Positions 6,539 through 13,832 of a stretch of 13,832 nt of DNA are shown piece by piece. The notes beneath the pieces were generated by a model. It was not told where the DNA came from. It was given only the letters and a program-made list of their open reading frames with translations, and ran no database searches. This DNA is from JBDTRY01 sp039931435 (lineage in GTDB: Bacteria > Acidobacteriota > Thermoanaerobaculia > Gp7-AA8), in NCBI GenBank assembly GCA_039931435.1, contig JBDTRY010000088.1, forward strand, positions 1 to 13,832, written 5' to 3'. Both the position numbers and the translations under genes were made by a program. Within the stretch, counting starts at the first letter, position 1. Every line of letters begins with the position of its first letter.

Positions 6539-7114
6539 TCAGTCCCTGCCCATCGCTTGGCGGCACTCGCCCAGCAGGTAATCGCAGCTCCACTCCGAAA
6601 AGAAGGACGGCGAGATCGCGTAGATGGCAATCAGATCCGACGAGGCCTCGGTCCAGCGCTTCAGATGCATGCAGGAGCGCGCCAGGAAGTAGCGCGATTT
6701 CAGCGTCAGCGGATCCTTTTCGTCGCCAGTGACGATCGCCTGGAACAACGGGGCGGCCCGCGCGAAATCACCGCTCGTATAGGCGGACAGGGCCTCCCGG
6801 TAACGTTCCGTGAGGGAACGCTCCGCCTTCTCGACCGGTACTCCCGAGGCGGCGTCCTGAGCGGGGAACGGCGCAGGCGCCGCTGTCCGGGAAATGACAC
6901 GACTATCAAGGCCTGTCATCCCCGAGCGAAGCGAGGGATCTTCAGCGCGCGTAACGATGGCCGGCCTTACACGAGCGGGAGATCCCTCCTCGCTTCGCTC
7001 GTTCGGGATGACATGACCGAGGAGGGCTCCTGTGAGCCTTTCATTGGAAGCGAAAGCGACGGCCGGGACGCTGAATGATAGCCATATCGCCATGACTTGA
7101 CTCAGTGCCGACAA
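6539..7114 (-). CDS. Exported TPR-like protein, TTG start, with repeat-derived insert
   Basis: Function unknown. Residues about 1-22 form a signal peptide (hydrophobic AIWLSFSVPAVAFA, cleavage after AFA). Residues about 101-185 resemble two tetratricopeptide repeats (SLTERYREALSAYTSGDFARAAPLFQ and KSRYFLARSCMHLKRWTEASSDL written as two parts), which suggests a periplasmic protein-protein adaptor. The start is taken as the TTG at 7114 because GGAGG lies 6 nt before it. A frame opening at 7195 would overlap the start of the divergent gene, lack a ribosome-binding site and place a charged extension before the signal peptide. ATG at 7093 is an alternative. Residues about 34-68 are translated from a palindromic repeat element (6914-7013), so they are probably not ancestral. 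The gene is 4 nt ahead of the sigma-54-type activator and likely co-transcribed with it. Confidence 0.7.
   Translation of the reverse strand: MSALSQVMAIWLSFSVPAVAFASNERLTGALLGHVIPNERSEEGSPARVRPAIVTRAEDPSLRSGMTGLDSRVISRTAAPAPFPAQDAASGVPVEKAERSLTERYREALSAYTSGDFARAAPLFQAIVTGDEKDPLTLKSRYFLARSCMHLKRWTEASSDLIAIYAISPSFFSEWSCDYLLGECRQAMGRD
6914..7013. repeat. Palindromic repeat element (about 100 bp) inside a coding region
   Basis: Terminal inverted repeats TGTCATCCC (6914-6922) and GGGATGACA (7005-7013) are exact. The longer arms, 6914-6943 and 6979-7013, are complementary with small indels around GCGAAGCGAG and GGGATCT. The centre holds the palindrome GGCCGGCC flanked by GTAA and TTAC, so the whole unit can fold into one long hairpin. 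Related arms occur at 1-32 and 13801-13832. This is a REP- or MITE-like dispersed repeat; no target duplication is clear. It is open in the reading frame of the TPR-protein gene. Confidence 0.8.
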
Positions 7115-7193
7115 ATATTTCCTCCAGGACCGATTCGAAGCGCCAACGCGCCAGGCTGCTCGTCCTTTATCATGATGAAGCAAACCCATCATC
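7115..7193. promoter_or_regulatory. Divergent intergenic promoter region
   Basis: The 79 bp between the TTG start on the minus strand and the ATG at 7194 on the plus strand must hold the promoters for both blocks, unless they lie inside genes. The Shine-Dalgarno of the minus gene, GGAGG, is at 7121-7125. The plus strand has only a weak GAAG (7177-7180) 13 nt before its ATG. I could not identify convincing -35/-10 or -24/-12 elements. Confidence 0.45.
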
Positions 7194-8075
7194 ATGTCGA
7201 ACTCCCACGAAGCTGCCGATCATTCCTCGATCCCCACGCTGCGTCTGGGCATCGTCGGTGGTGGCCGCGCGGCATGGGCGTTCGGATCCTCATGGAATGC
7301 CGTCCGCGGATCTCTTTCCGGATTCGTTCTGCGGCCCGAATCCATGAGCAGTCTTCCCGAATTGTTGAAGGCCCCACGCCTGGAAGCCGAGGAGCTCATG
7401 GCCACGAGCGATGTCGTTCTGCTCGCGGTCAGCGATACGGCCATCGAACAGGTCGGGGCCTCACTGTCCCCGCTCCTGAGGAATGACCTGGCGGTCTTTC
7501 ACGCCAGCGGATCGCTGAGCAGCGAAGTTCTTCCCCTCACGCCGCGACGATTCTCCCTCCATCCTCTGCGAGCCTTGCCGCCGGCGGGCTCCAGGGTGTC
7601 ACTCTCTGGAGCCTTGCTCGTGGCCGAGGGAAGCGACGAGGGTCTGGCCACAGCACACTCCCTGGCGGCGACGCTGCGAGGGAGAATGGCCACGATTCAG
7701 GCCGGACAGAAACCGGCGTATCACGCGGCGGCGGTGTTCGCCTCAAACTACGTGGCGGTGATGCTGGACATCGCTCGCCGCTTGATGAATGCCGAGGGGA
7801 TCGATCTTCCGGGTCTGGAAAGTGAGCTTGGTGCCCTGGCCGAGAGTGCTATTGGCAACTGGGAGTCTCAGGGCGGGCCGGAACGCTTCACGGGACCCGC
7901 CTCTCGCGGCGATCTGCCAGTCCTGAAGCGTCATCTGGCAGCGTTGGGACCGTCGTCACCGCTCGGCAGGATCTACAGTGCCCTGGCCCGCGAGCTGATA
8001 TCCGCGGAGAACCACTCGGAGGCGGGCAGCAGGGCCATGGATGATCTTCGTAAGTGGCTGAAAGAGAACGGCTGA
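7194..8075 (+). CDS. Rossmann-like and DUF2520 domain protein
   Basis: A 293-residue putative NAD(P)-dependent oxidoreductase-like protein. The N-terminal Rossmann motif is GIVGGGRAAWAFG (19-31), followed by the beta strand DVVLLAVSD (73-81). The segments FHASGSLSSEVL (102-113) and SLHPLRALPP (121-130) and the helical C-terminal half starting near KPAYHAAAVFASNYV are characteristic of the Rossmann-like plus DUF2520 pair. These resemble ProC/F420-dependent reductases, but the substrate is not established. The length is normal for the family. The first ATG is used although its ribosome-binding site is weak; the Rossmann fold begins 18 residues in, so a later start is possible but none is better. 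It heads the plus-strand block, 86 nt before the MglA-like gene. Confidence 0.9.
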   Translation: MSNSHEAADHSSIPTLRLGIVGGGRAAWAFGSSWNAVRGSLSGFVLRPESMSSLPELLKAPRLEAEELMATSDVVLLAVSDTAIEQVGASLSPLLRNDLAVFHASGSLSSEVLPLTPRRFSLHPLRALPPAGSRVSLSGALLVAEGSDEGLATAHSLAATLRGRMATIQAGQKPAYHAAAVFASNYVAVMLDIARRLMNAEGIDLPGLESELGALAESAIGNWESQGGPERFTGPASRGDLPVLKRHLAALGPSSPLGRIYSALARELISAENHSEAGSRAMDDLRKWLKENG

Positions 8076-8161
8076 CGATTCTTGACCCTGACGGTGGTGG
8101 GGAGTACCATCGGTAACGGACTCCGTGGCGCCCCCGCGCGACGCGGAGTTCCATTTTTATT

Positions 8162-9532
8162 ATGGTGTTCTTCAATTACGCGACGATGCAGATGGCGGCC
8201 AAGATCGTTTACTACGGTCCGGGTCTCTGTGGCAAAACGACAAATCTGCACTGGATCTACGCCAAGACGGCACCACTGAGCCGCGGCGAAATGGTCAGCC
8301 TCGAAACCGAAACGGACCGCACCCTCTTTTTCGACCTTCTGCCGATCGACGTGGGGATGATCGGCGGGTTCAAGACCCGGCTTCAGCTCTACACCATTCC
8401 CGGTCAGGTTTTCTACAACACCACACGGAAACTCGTACTGAAAGGTGTGGACGGAGTGGTCTTCGTCGCCGATCTGCAGAAGGCCATGCTCGAGCCGAAC
8501 GTCGAAAGTTTCCGAAACCTTCGTGAGAACCTCAGCGAGATCGGTATCGACCTCGACGATCTGCCTGTGGTGCTGCAGTTCAACAAGAAGGATCTTCCCA
8601 ACCTCATCGACCGCGAGGTACTGCTGGACGCTCTCGACAAGGAGCGCCGGTACCAGGTGATCGAGTCCGCGGCTGTTTCCGGCGAGGGAGTCTTCGAAAC
8701 CCTGAAAGAGATTTCGAAACTGACCTTGCGCACTCTGCGCAACCGCATGATGGGTGGCGAGAGCGCGCGCCGCGTGAGCCGCCCCCCGGCGATTGCCGCC
8801 CAGGTGGCAAAAACGTCGGACACCCGCGTCGGTTTCACGCCACCTTCATCCCCTTCAGTCGCCAGAGGAGTCCAGGCATCCAGTCCGTCAGCAACCATGC
8901 ACGGTGGCAGCGCCGGATCTCCAGCAACGCTGCAAACGCTCGAGCCGGAGTTGGGAACGGCATCTGTAGAGCGTCCGTTGAACGAGAGTCCCTTCCCCGA
9001 GGTCGGTTACGTCGAGGCACACGAGATCGACAGCAGCCTCGCTGCGTCGGAAAAGAGATCGGGACCGGCCCTGGTCGAAGAACTTCCTCCGTCAGAAACC
9101 GACTTTGACGAAGAGCCCGAATCCGGCCACGACACGGCAGCCCAGGTTCCGTCGTTCGACGCCGACAGGACCGTGCCGCGCGGCACCATCATGACTCGTC
9201 CGGAGCCGTCCGATTTCGAGCCGGAGACGTCCGACTTCAAGAGGGTGAAGCTCCGCTCGATGTCAGACATCATGCGGGAACTGGACTCGCTGCGTAAGCA
9301 GGCCACACAGTCACCGGCCAAAGCCGCGAGCGGCCGGAGTGAACTGAAGAAATCCGTGAACTTCACCGGCAGCAACAAAGTTGCCGGGCGCGCCAAAGCG
9401 GTACGCGTGCATTTGACGTTCGAAGATGAAATGGGAAACCCGATCCAGGAACAGGACCAGCGGGTGCAACTCGACTCGCTGGACGACGTCCAGAATCTTC
9501 TGATCAAACTAAAAATAGATTTGAGCAGTTAA
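8162..9532 (+). CDS. mglA: MglA-like small GTPase with long C-terminal extension
   Basis: Ras-like GTPase of the MglA family, which sets cell polarity and drives gliding or type IV pilus-based motility in myxobacteria. The start MVFFNYA followed by KIVYYGP matches the usual MglA N-terminus. Motifs: P-loop GPGLCGKTTN (19-28), the MglA-type switch II TIPGQVFYN (78-86, Thr in place of Ras Asp), NKKD (141-144) and SAAVSGEG (169-176). Ordinary MglA proteins end near residue 195, but this one continues to 456. Residues about 200-360 are Pro/Ser/Glu-rich and look disordered. Residues about 361-456 look folded, with a helix (SMSDIMRELDSLRKQ) and a beta-rich end (AVRVHLTFEDEMGNPI). No MglB/Roadblock partner is in the window. 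The only Shine-Dalgarno, GGAG at 8145-8148, is distant (13 nt), so translation may be weak or coupled. Confidence 0.92.
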   Translation: MVFFNYATMQMAAKIVYYGPGLCGKTTNLHWIYAKTAPLSRGEMVSLETETDRTLFFDLLPIDVGMIGGFKTRLQLYTIPGQVFYNTTRKLVLKGVDGVVFVADLQKAMLEPNVESFRNLRENLSEIGIDLDDLPVVLQFNKKDLPNLIDREVLLDALDKERRYQVIESAAVSGEGVFETLKEISKLTLRTLRNRMMGGESARRVSRPPAIAAQVAKTSDTRVGFTPPSSPSVARGVQASSPSATMHGGSAGSPATLQTLEPELGTASVERPLNESPFPEVGYVEAHEIDSSLAASEKRSGPALVEELPPSETDFDEEPESGHDTAAQVPSFDADRTVPRGTIMTRPEPSDFEPETSDFKRVKLRSMSDIMRELDSLRKQATQSPAKAASGRSELKKSVNFTGSNKVAGRAKAVRVHLTFEDEMGNPIQEQDQRVQLDSLDDVQNLLIKLKIDLSS

Positions 9533-9697
9533 CCCCGAATGGAGTCGGAGGGTGGGAGAGTCGAAGGGTTGGCGTTCGTGAATGCTTGTCAGTTTGCGCG
9601 GCATCGCGGATGAGTCCGTAAGTATCCAGTCGATATCCGCCAGTGATCCCGTTCGATTGACAGCATCAGGGTGGTTTCTGGGGCAAGGCGGTGTGCG

Positions 9698-11068
9698 ATG
9701 ACTCGTAACGGACTGCTGATCGGATTTCTCCCTTTGATTCTCGGGGCCTGCGCGTCGGCCACTCCTGCGCGACCGGCAAACCCTGCCACGCAGAAGATCG
9801 CGCAGCCTGCGGCTCCCGATCCGAGCGCTGCCCTCCGCCAGGATCTCGCCTCGGCTTACGATCAGATCGTGGCCCGCAGTTCCGGCGAGGTCAAACCCGT
9901 CGTCGTCGACGCCGACGCAGCGCTTTCCATCGACATCCCCGACCACCGAACAATCCGCGGCGCCGTCAAGTACTTCTCAGGCGATCTGCACGAAAAGATT
10001 CAGGCCTCTCTCGACCGCTCGGCACAGTTCAAGCCGATGATCGACAAGGTTCTTGACGAATACAAACTGCCGCGCGCCCTTGCCTATCTGCCCGTCATCG
10101 AGAGCGCATACTCCCCCACCCTGACCTCCCGGTCCGGCGCCCATGGCGTCTGGCAGTTCATGCCATCCACAGCCGCTGAGTACGGACTGCGGCTGGACTG
10201 GTGGGTCGACGACCGCGCCAACCCGGAAAAATCCACCCGGGCCGCTGCCCGGTATCTCCGCGATCTGTACAACCATTTTCAGGACTGGCCGCTGGCTCTG
10301 GCCGCATACAACGCAGGACCGGGGCGGGTGAGCCGGGCACTCACAACCAATAACGTCACCACGTTCTGGGAGTTGTGCGACAAGGCCGCTCTGCCGAAAG
10401 AAACCCGAGGGTATGTTCCGACCTTTTTCGCCACGATCCTCATCGCCAGCGATCCGCCCAGTTATGGATTCCAACTCCACGAGGCGCCGCTGGCGGCAGT
10501 ACAACGCGTGGCTGTGGAAGGGCCACTGTCGCTCGACTATCTGGCGGACGTGGCCGAGGTCGATGCCTCCGAGTTGCGGCAGTTGAATCCGGAGTTGCGC
10601 CGGGGGCTCATTCCGCCTGGTTTGAATCAGATCGTCGTGCCCGCCGCATGTGCCAGCACGATCCTGTCGAAGGCTTCCACGCTGCGCTACGAAGACACGA
10701 AGATTGCCGTGGCCTCATTCACCTTCCGTCCCGGCGATACCCTTGACGGCATCGCCCGGGCCATCGGAATTCAGGCGGATGAGATCCTGAAGATGAACGG
10801 CCTGGCATCCAGCCGCATCGCCGCCGGTGATTCCATTTATCTCCCGCTGAAACAGACCGACCTTTCCAACCGCCTGCAGGCCCGGCAGGCGCCCACCGAC
10901 GGCTATTACACCGTGACAGCCGGCGATACCCTCTACTCAATCGCCCGCCGGTTCGGATTGTCCGTCGAGGAGCTTACCGATCTCAATCGCCTTGAGGACA
11001 CTGCCATTCACCCCGGCGATCGTCTGCGGATCTCGCTTGGAACGATCCTCACTACCGGCAGCATGTAG
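9698..11068 (+). CDS. mltD: MltD-like membrane-bound lytic transglycosylase, lipoprotein with LysM domains
   Basis: Cleaves the glycan strands of peptidoglycan between MurNAc and GlcNAc, forming 1,6-anhydroMurNAc, from an outer-membrane lipid anchor in the periplasm. The start at 9698 gives a lipoprotein signal (hydrophobic LLIGFLPLI, lipobox LGAC, Cys18) and has AAGG 9 nt upstream; a GTG at 9671 would spoil the signal. The family-1 SLT domain spans about 108-250: catalytic Glu135 in LPVIESAYSP, then SGAHGVWQFMP (146-156) and AAYNAGPGRV (202-211). LysM domains lie at about 340-385 and 402-447, with a degenerate LysM-like stretch at 277-316. The length and domain order match MltD. It stands 165 nt after the GTPase gene, and no strong promoter was found in between. 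Confidence 0.94.
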   Translation: MTRNGLLIGFLPLILGACASATPARPANPATQKIAQPAAPDPSAALRQDLASAYDQIVARSSGEVKPVVVDADAALSIDIPDHRTIRGAVKYFSGDLHEKIQASLDRSAQFKPMIDKVLDEYKLPRALAYLPVIESAYSPTLTSRSGAHGVWQFMPSTAAEYGLRLDWWVDDRANPEKSTRAAARYLRDLYNHFQDWPLALAAYNAGPGRVSRALTTNNVTTFWELCDKAALPKETRGYVPTFFATILIASDPPSYGFQLHEAPLAAVQRVAVEGPLSLDYLADVAEVDASELRQLNPELRRGLIPPGLNQIVVPAACASTILSKASTLRYEDTKIAVASFTFRPGDTLDGIARAIGIQADEILKMNGLASSRIAAGDSIYLPLKQTDLSNRLQARQAPTDGYYTVTAGDTLYSIARRFGLSVEELTDLNRLEDTAIHPGDRLRISLGTILTTGSM

Positions 11069-11224
11069 CGCGAAATCAGTGAAGCCCTCCGTTGATCCAT
11101 CCATGTTCGCCAGAACCCCGGTGCGCTTCACGTACTGAAAGCGGGCTCCCTCCACGGATCAGGATGTTCGCTCGTACCGTTTCAAGACAGCCGTCGTTAT
11201 CCCCTACAGCCGGCTGGCCTTCGC

Positions 11225-11239
11225 GAGCCACCGTGGCTC
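11225..11239. promoter_or_regulatory. 15-bp palindrome, possible operator
   Basis: GAGCCAC-C-GTGGCTC is an exact 7+7 inverted repeat with one central base. TCGC (11221-11224) and GCGA (11243-11246) extend it with a 3-nt bulge. It lies about 150 nt upstream of the DUF5916 start and has no following T-run. It could be a repressor operator or the stem of a leader RNA. Confidence 0.4.
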
Positions 11240-11364
11240 ACTGCGAGACGAGGGACTGGGCCAAAGACCACGACGGTGACGCAGATGAAAACATTAACAG
11301 TGGTTGGCGCCCACCCATCAAACCTTCGCTCCACGAATCCGTCTAAACAGCATCGCAGGCATTG

Positions 11365-11380
11365 AGCCGGGTACCCGGCT
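11365..11380. promoter_or_regulatory. Perfect 16-bp palindrome abutting the DUF5916 ribosome-binding site
   Basis: AGCCGGGTACCCGGCT is fully self-complementary. In RNA it would fold as a 6-bp GC stem with a GUAC loop, ending 3 nt before the AGGAG Shine-Dalgarno (11384-11388). The position suits an operator overlapping the leader or a hairpin that modulates ribosome access. Confidence 0.5.
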
Positions 11381-11392
11381 ATGAGGAGAGTG

Positions 11393-13663
11393 ATGGCGAG
11401 CAGATTTTCAACCCTGATGGCAATGCTGTGCGTGGCGTTTCTCGGCATCTCCTCTTCCCGGGCCCAGAGTTCTCCCACCCCTTCGCCATCGCCGGCACCA
11501 AGTCCTACTCCAACGACCATCACCATCCACCATTCGACCGCGGCCATCACCATCGATGGAGACCTCAGCGACGCGGGCTGGAAAGACGCCACCCGCGTGG
11601 ACACCTGGTACGAGACCAATCCGGGCGACAACACCACCCCGAAGATGAAGAATATCGCGTGGCTGACCTATGACGATCGAGCACTCTACGCCGCGTTCGA
11701 TTTCCCGGATCCGGACGTGAAGAAGATCCGGGCCCCGTTCGCCGACCGCGACAACATTCCCAGCTCGATCGACTACGGCGGCATCATCCTAGACCCCCGA
11801 AACGACCGCCGCACCGGAATCCTCTTTCTGGCCAACCCGCGGGGCATTCAGTACGACTCGGTGAATGACGACACCACCCAGAATGAAGACAACTCCCCCG
11901 ACTACTTCTGGGAGTCGGCGGCGAAGATCACAAGCACCGGCTGGACCCTCGAGATCCGTATCCCTTTCTCCTCACTCCGCTACGACAAAACGGACGTACA
12001 GACGTGGGGGATCATGCTTTACCGCAACTTTCCCCGCGACCGCCGCTATCAGATGTTCAGCAACCGCCTTCCGCGAGGATCAAACTGCTTCATCTGCAAC
12101 GAATCAGAGCTGGTAGGTCTGCAGGGGCTTCCCGGAGGCGGGCATCTCGTGGCCGCTCCGTATGTCAGCGCCAGACAGGAATCCATTCCGCGCGACGGAG
12201 ACGGAAGCTCGCTGGAGAGCGGCTCCGTGGAAGGGCAACTCGGCGCCGACGTGAAATGGACGCCGAACGCCGACACGGCCATCGACGGCACGATCAATCC
12301 GGACTTCTCTCAGGTGGAATCGGACGTGGCCGCGATCTCGGCCAACCAGCGCTTCGCCATCTTTTTCCCGGAGAAACGACCCTTCTTCCTCGAAGGGATC
12401 GAGCTCTTCTCCACCCCCATTCAAGCCGTTTACACCAGGACCATCACCGCTCCCCGCTGGGGAGTAAGGGCCACGGGAAAGATCGGGTCGAATGGTTACA
12501 CGGTACTGGTCACGGACGATAAAGGGGGCGGAAGCGTCATCCTTCCCGGGCCGCAGGGATCGGATTTCGCTGACCAGGATTTCAAGATGCTCGATTTCAT
12601 CGGACGTGTCCGACACGATCTCGGCAAGTCCTTCGTCAGTTTTCTCGTCACGGACCGGGAGATCGCCGGGGGCGGGTCGAATCGGCTTTTCGGTCCCGAT
12701 TTTCAATGGCGCCCGAACGACCACGACACAATCACCGGCGAGTTCCTCTACAGCGAGAGCACAACTCCCGATCGTCCGGACCTCACCGCCGAATGGAACG
12801 GCCAGAAACTTTCCGGGCACGCCGCCGACGTCTGGTGGCAGCACTCGACGCGCACCGTGGACTGGTACACCGAGTTTCGTGATTTCGGGGACGAGTTCCG
12901 CGCCGATCAGGGATTCGTTCCCCAGGTAGGCTATCGCGAGAACTACAGCGAGGCTGGCTACACGTTTCGTCCCAAAGGCTTCTTCAACCGCATCCGTCTG
13001 TTCGTCGACACTGATTACACCGGGGCCAGCGACGGGGCACTTCTTTTCCGCGAGCTTTCCGCCGGTACCGGGATGGACGGCAAGTACGGATTGTTCCTGC
13101 GCCTTCGCTATGCGAACGATCGGGTGCGCAGCGGCGATGACGTGCTCGAACGCAACCAGCTCCTTTACAACATTCAGCTCAGTCCCTCCCGGGTCTTCTC
13201 GTCGTTTACAGCCTCAGGCTGGATCGGGCAGGACATCGACTTCGCCAATTCCCGGCTGGGGCGAGGAGCGAACGTGGTGCTGGGAACGACCATTCGTCCT
13301 TCCGACCATCTCACGCTCCAGCTCAACAACAGCGGAAGCTGGCTGAACGTAGGCTCGGATGGCGAGCGGCTTTTCCTGGCGCAGGTGCAGCGGCTGAAGG
13401 CCACCTACACGTTCAACGCCCGCATGTTCGTTCGCTTCATCAGCCAGTACGTACGCACGGATCGCGAGCAGGCTCTCTACACCGATGATGTCCGCAAGGT
13501 CAGCGGCGGTCTGTCCACATCGGCACTCTTCGCCTACAAAGTGAATTGGCAGACGGTGCTCTTTCTCGGCATTGGAGACGATCGGAGCATCAGCGAAACG
13601 GATCGCCTGCTGGCCGCGGACCGCCAGCTTTTCATGAAGATCTCGTACGCGTTCCAGCGATAA
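11393..13663 (+). CDS. DUF5916 outer-membrane protein with CBM9-like N-terminal domain
   Basis: A 756-residue secreted protein. Residues 1-24 are a signal peptide ending SRA. A Ser/Pro/Thr linker follows (27-41). A CBM9-like beta-sandwich covers about 43-230 (ITIDGDLSDAGWKDA, WLTYDDRALYAAFDF, and later RIPFSSLRY). The DUF5916 signature is clear: GADVKWTPNADTAIDGTINP (284-303) and, further on, EKRPFFLEG (327-335). The remainder, to KISYAFQR, is rich in alternating strands and aromatic residues as expected for a beta-barrel. Family members are thought to sit in the outer membrane; their substrate is unknown, though the CBM9-like part hints at a carbohydrate. The pair Cys232/Cys235 could form a disulfide. 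The start at 11393 is chosen for AGGAG 4 nt upstream; the ATG at 11381 in the same frame has no such site. The family assignment is strong, the function weak. Confidence 0.92.
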   Translation: MASRFSTLMAMLCVAFLGISSSRAQSSPTPSPSPAPSPTPTTITIHHSTAAITIDGDLSDAGWKDATRVDTWYETNPGDNTTPKMKNIAWLTYDDRALYAAFDFPDPDVKKIRAPFADRDNIPSSIDYGGIILDPRNDRRTGILFLANPRGIQYDSVNDDTTQNEDNSPDYFWESAAKITSTGWTLEIRIPFSSLRYDKTDVQTWGIMLYRNFPRDRRYQMFSNRLPRGSNCFICNESELVGLQGLPGGGHLVAAPYVSARQESIPRDGDGSSLESGSVEGQLGADVKWTPNADTAIDGTINPDFSQVESDVAAISANQRFAIFFPEKRPFFLEGIELFSTPIQAVYTRTITAPRWGVRATGKIGSNGYTVLVTDDKGGGSVILPGPQGSDFADQDFKMLDFIGRVRHDLGKSFVSFLVTDREIAGGGSNRLFGPDFQWRPNDHDTITGEFLYSESTTPDRPDLTAEWNGQKLSGHAADVWWQHSTRTVDWYTEFRDFGDEFRADQGFVPQVGYRENYSEAGYTFRPKGFFNRIRLFVDTDYTGASDGALLFRELSAGTGMDGKYGLFLRLRYANDRVRSGDDVLERNQLLYNIQLSPSRVFSSFTASGWIGQDIDFANSRLGRGANVVLGTTIRPSDHLTLQLNNSGSWLNVGSDGERLFLAQVQRLKATYTFNARMFVRFISQYVRTDREQALYTDDVRKVSGGLSTSALFAYKVNWQTVLFLGIGDDRSISETDRLLAADRQLFMKISYAFQR

Positions 13664-13800
13664 GTTTCTCCACCCTGGTCCAACAAAGAGGTGTGATGAG
13701 TCGTTTACTCCCGCGGGCCTTTCATCAGAAGCGGCGTGCGAGCGGCAATCCTGAGCCCAACAGCGGGGTCGCTGAACCAGAGGTAAGAAACTATGAGCGC

Positions 13801-13832
13801 GGTCATCCCGAGCGAGAGGGGTTGTTGCCTGA
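13801..13832. repeat. Partial dispersed palindromic repeat at the window end
   Basis: GGTCATCCCGAGCGAG (13801-13816) matches the arm of the repeat at 6914-7013 (TGTCATCCC...GAGCGAAG) and is the complement of the arm type at 1-32. It continues beyond the window. The stretch from 13664 to 13800 downstream of the DUF5916 gene shows no clear terminator. Confidence 0.55.

Larger units (their letters stand above)
11069..11392. other. Intergenic region with two palindromes, no gene recognised
   Basis: These 324 nt between the transglycosylase and the DUF5916 gene contain no recognisable protein or RNA gene. An 84-codon open frame at 11092-11346 has a non-ATG start and low-complexity composition, so it was not accepted. 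The region holds the dyads at 11225-11239 and 11365-11380, plus a long-range inverted pair TGATCC (11092-11097) / GGATCA (11156-11161). It probably carries the promoter and leader of the DUF5916 gene. Confidence 0.5.

Noticed and set aside
8101..8124. GGAGT/ACTCC hairpin between the DUF2520 and MglA-like genes
   Set aside because: Only a 5-bp stem with a large loop and no T-run; expected by chance in GC-rich DNA.
9567..9590. TTGGCGTTCGTGAATGCTTG as a sigma-54 promoter for the transglycosylase gene
   Set aside because: GG to GC spacing is 11 instead of 10 nt, which RpoN does not tolerate well.
9606..9640. GCGGAT/ATCCGC inverted pair upstream of the transglycosylase gene
   Set aside because: A 6-bp stem with a 23-nt loop is too weak to support a regulatory call.
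9657..9662. Consensus TTGACA ahead of the transglycosylase gene
   Set aside because: No acceptable -10 box occurs 16-18 nt downstream, where the sequence is GGGGCA-like.
11092..11346. 84-codon open frame in the gap before the DUF5916 gene
   Set aside because: Non-ATG start, no Shine-Dalgarno, no family resemblance, and mixed low-complexity composition.
13696..13832. Open frame after AGAGG at the right edge (MSRLLPRAFHQ...), running off the window
   Set aside because: The ribosome-binding site is fair, but the sequence shows no family features and its end is made of the dispersed repeat. It could be a real partial gene, but it cannot be judged from 45 codons.

Overview
The window is about 13.8 kb of GC-rich bacterial DNA with ten supported genes of ordinary length and one small gene. 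They form two divergent blocks that meet at about 7115-7193. The mix of genes (MglA-type GTPase with a long tail, DUF5916 outer-membrane protein, GAF-AAA+ regulator with a non-GAFTGA loop, partner-switch proteins) and the dispersed palindromic repeat of the AGATCC...GGATGACA type fit Acidobacteriota or a neighbouring Gram-negative phylum. This placement is inference, not proof. No rRNA, tRNA, CRISPR array, insertion sequence or integrase was seen.

Left block, minus strand, transcribed from about 7114 down to 70. A secreted TPR-like protein (6539-7114, probable TTG start) is followed after 4 nt by a GAF / AAA+ / Fis-type HTH regulator of the sigma-54 activator family (5008-6534). A non-coding gap follows. 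It holds a close match to a sigma-54 -24/-12 promoter (4831-4846) and candidate upstream activator sites. Downstream come a 56-residue hydrophobic microprotein (4623-4793), an RsbW/SpoIIAB-like ATPase kinase (4173-4601), a STAS anti-anti-sigma-like protein (3796-4152), a double-GAF SpoIIE/RsbU-type phosphatase (2015-3742), and a CPA-type cation/proton antiporter with a C-terminal RCK module (70-1938). Apart from the missing target sigma factor, this is a complete partner-switching set (kinase, antagonist, phosphatase). It appears to be placed under a sigma-54 promoter next to its likely activator gene and to end in an ion transporter.

Right block, plus strand, 7194-13663. A Rossmann-fold/DUF2520 protein (7194-8075) is followed by an MglA-like polarity GTPase with a ~260-residue tail (8162-9532), an MltD-like lipoprotein lytic transglycosylase with LysM domains (9698-11068), and a DUF5916 outer-membrane protein with a CBM9-like N-terminal domain (11393-13663). 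A perfect 16-bp palindrome abuts the ribosome-binding site of the last gene. The theme is cell envelope and polarity, but co-transcription beyond the first two genes is not certain.

The most interesting points are the sigma-54 promoter and duplicated upstream element ahead of the partner-switch operon, the GVATGV loop replacing GAFTGA in the neighbouring activator, the unknown microprotein leading that operon, and a palindromic repeat element translated inside the TPR-protein gene.
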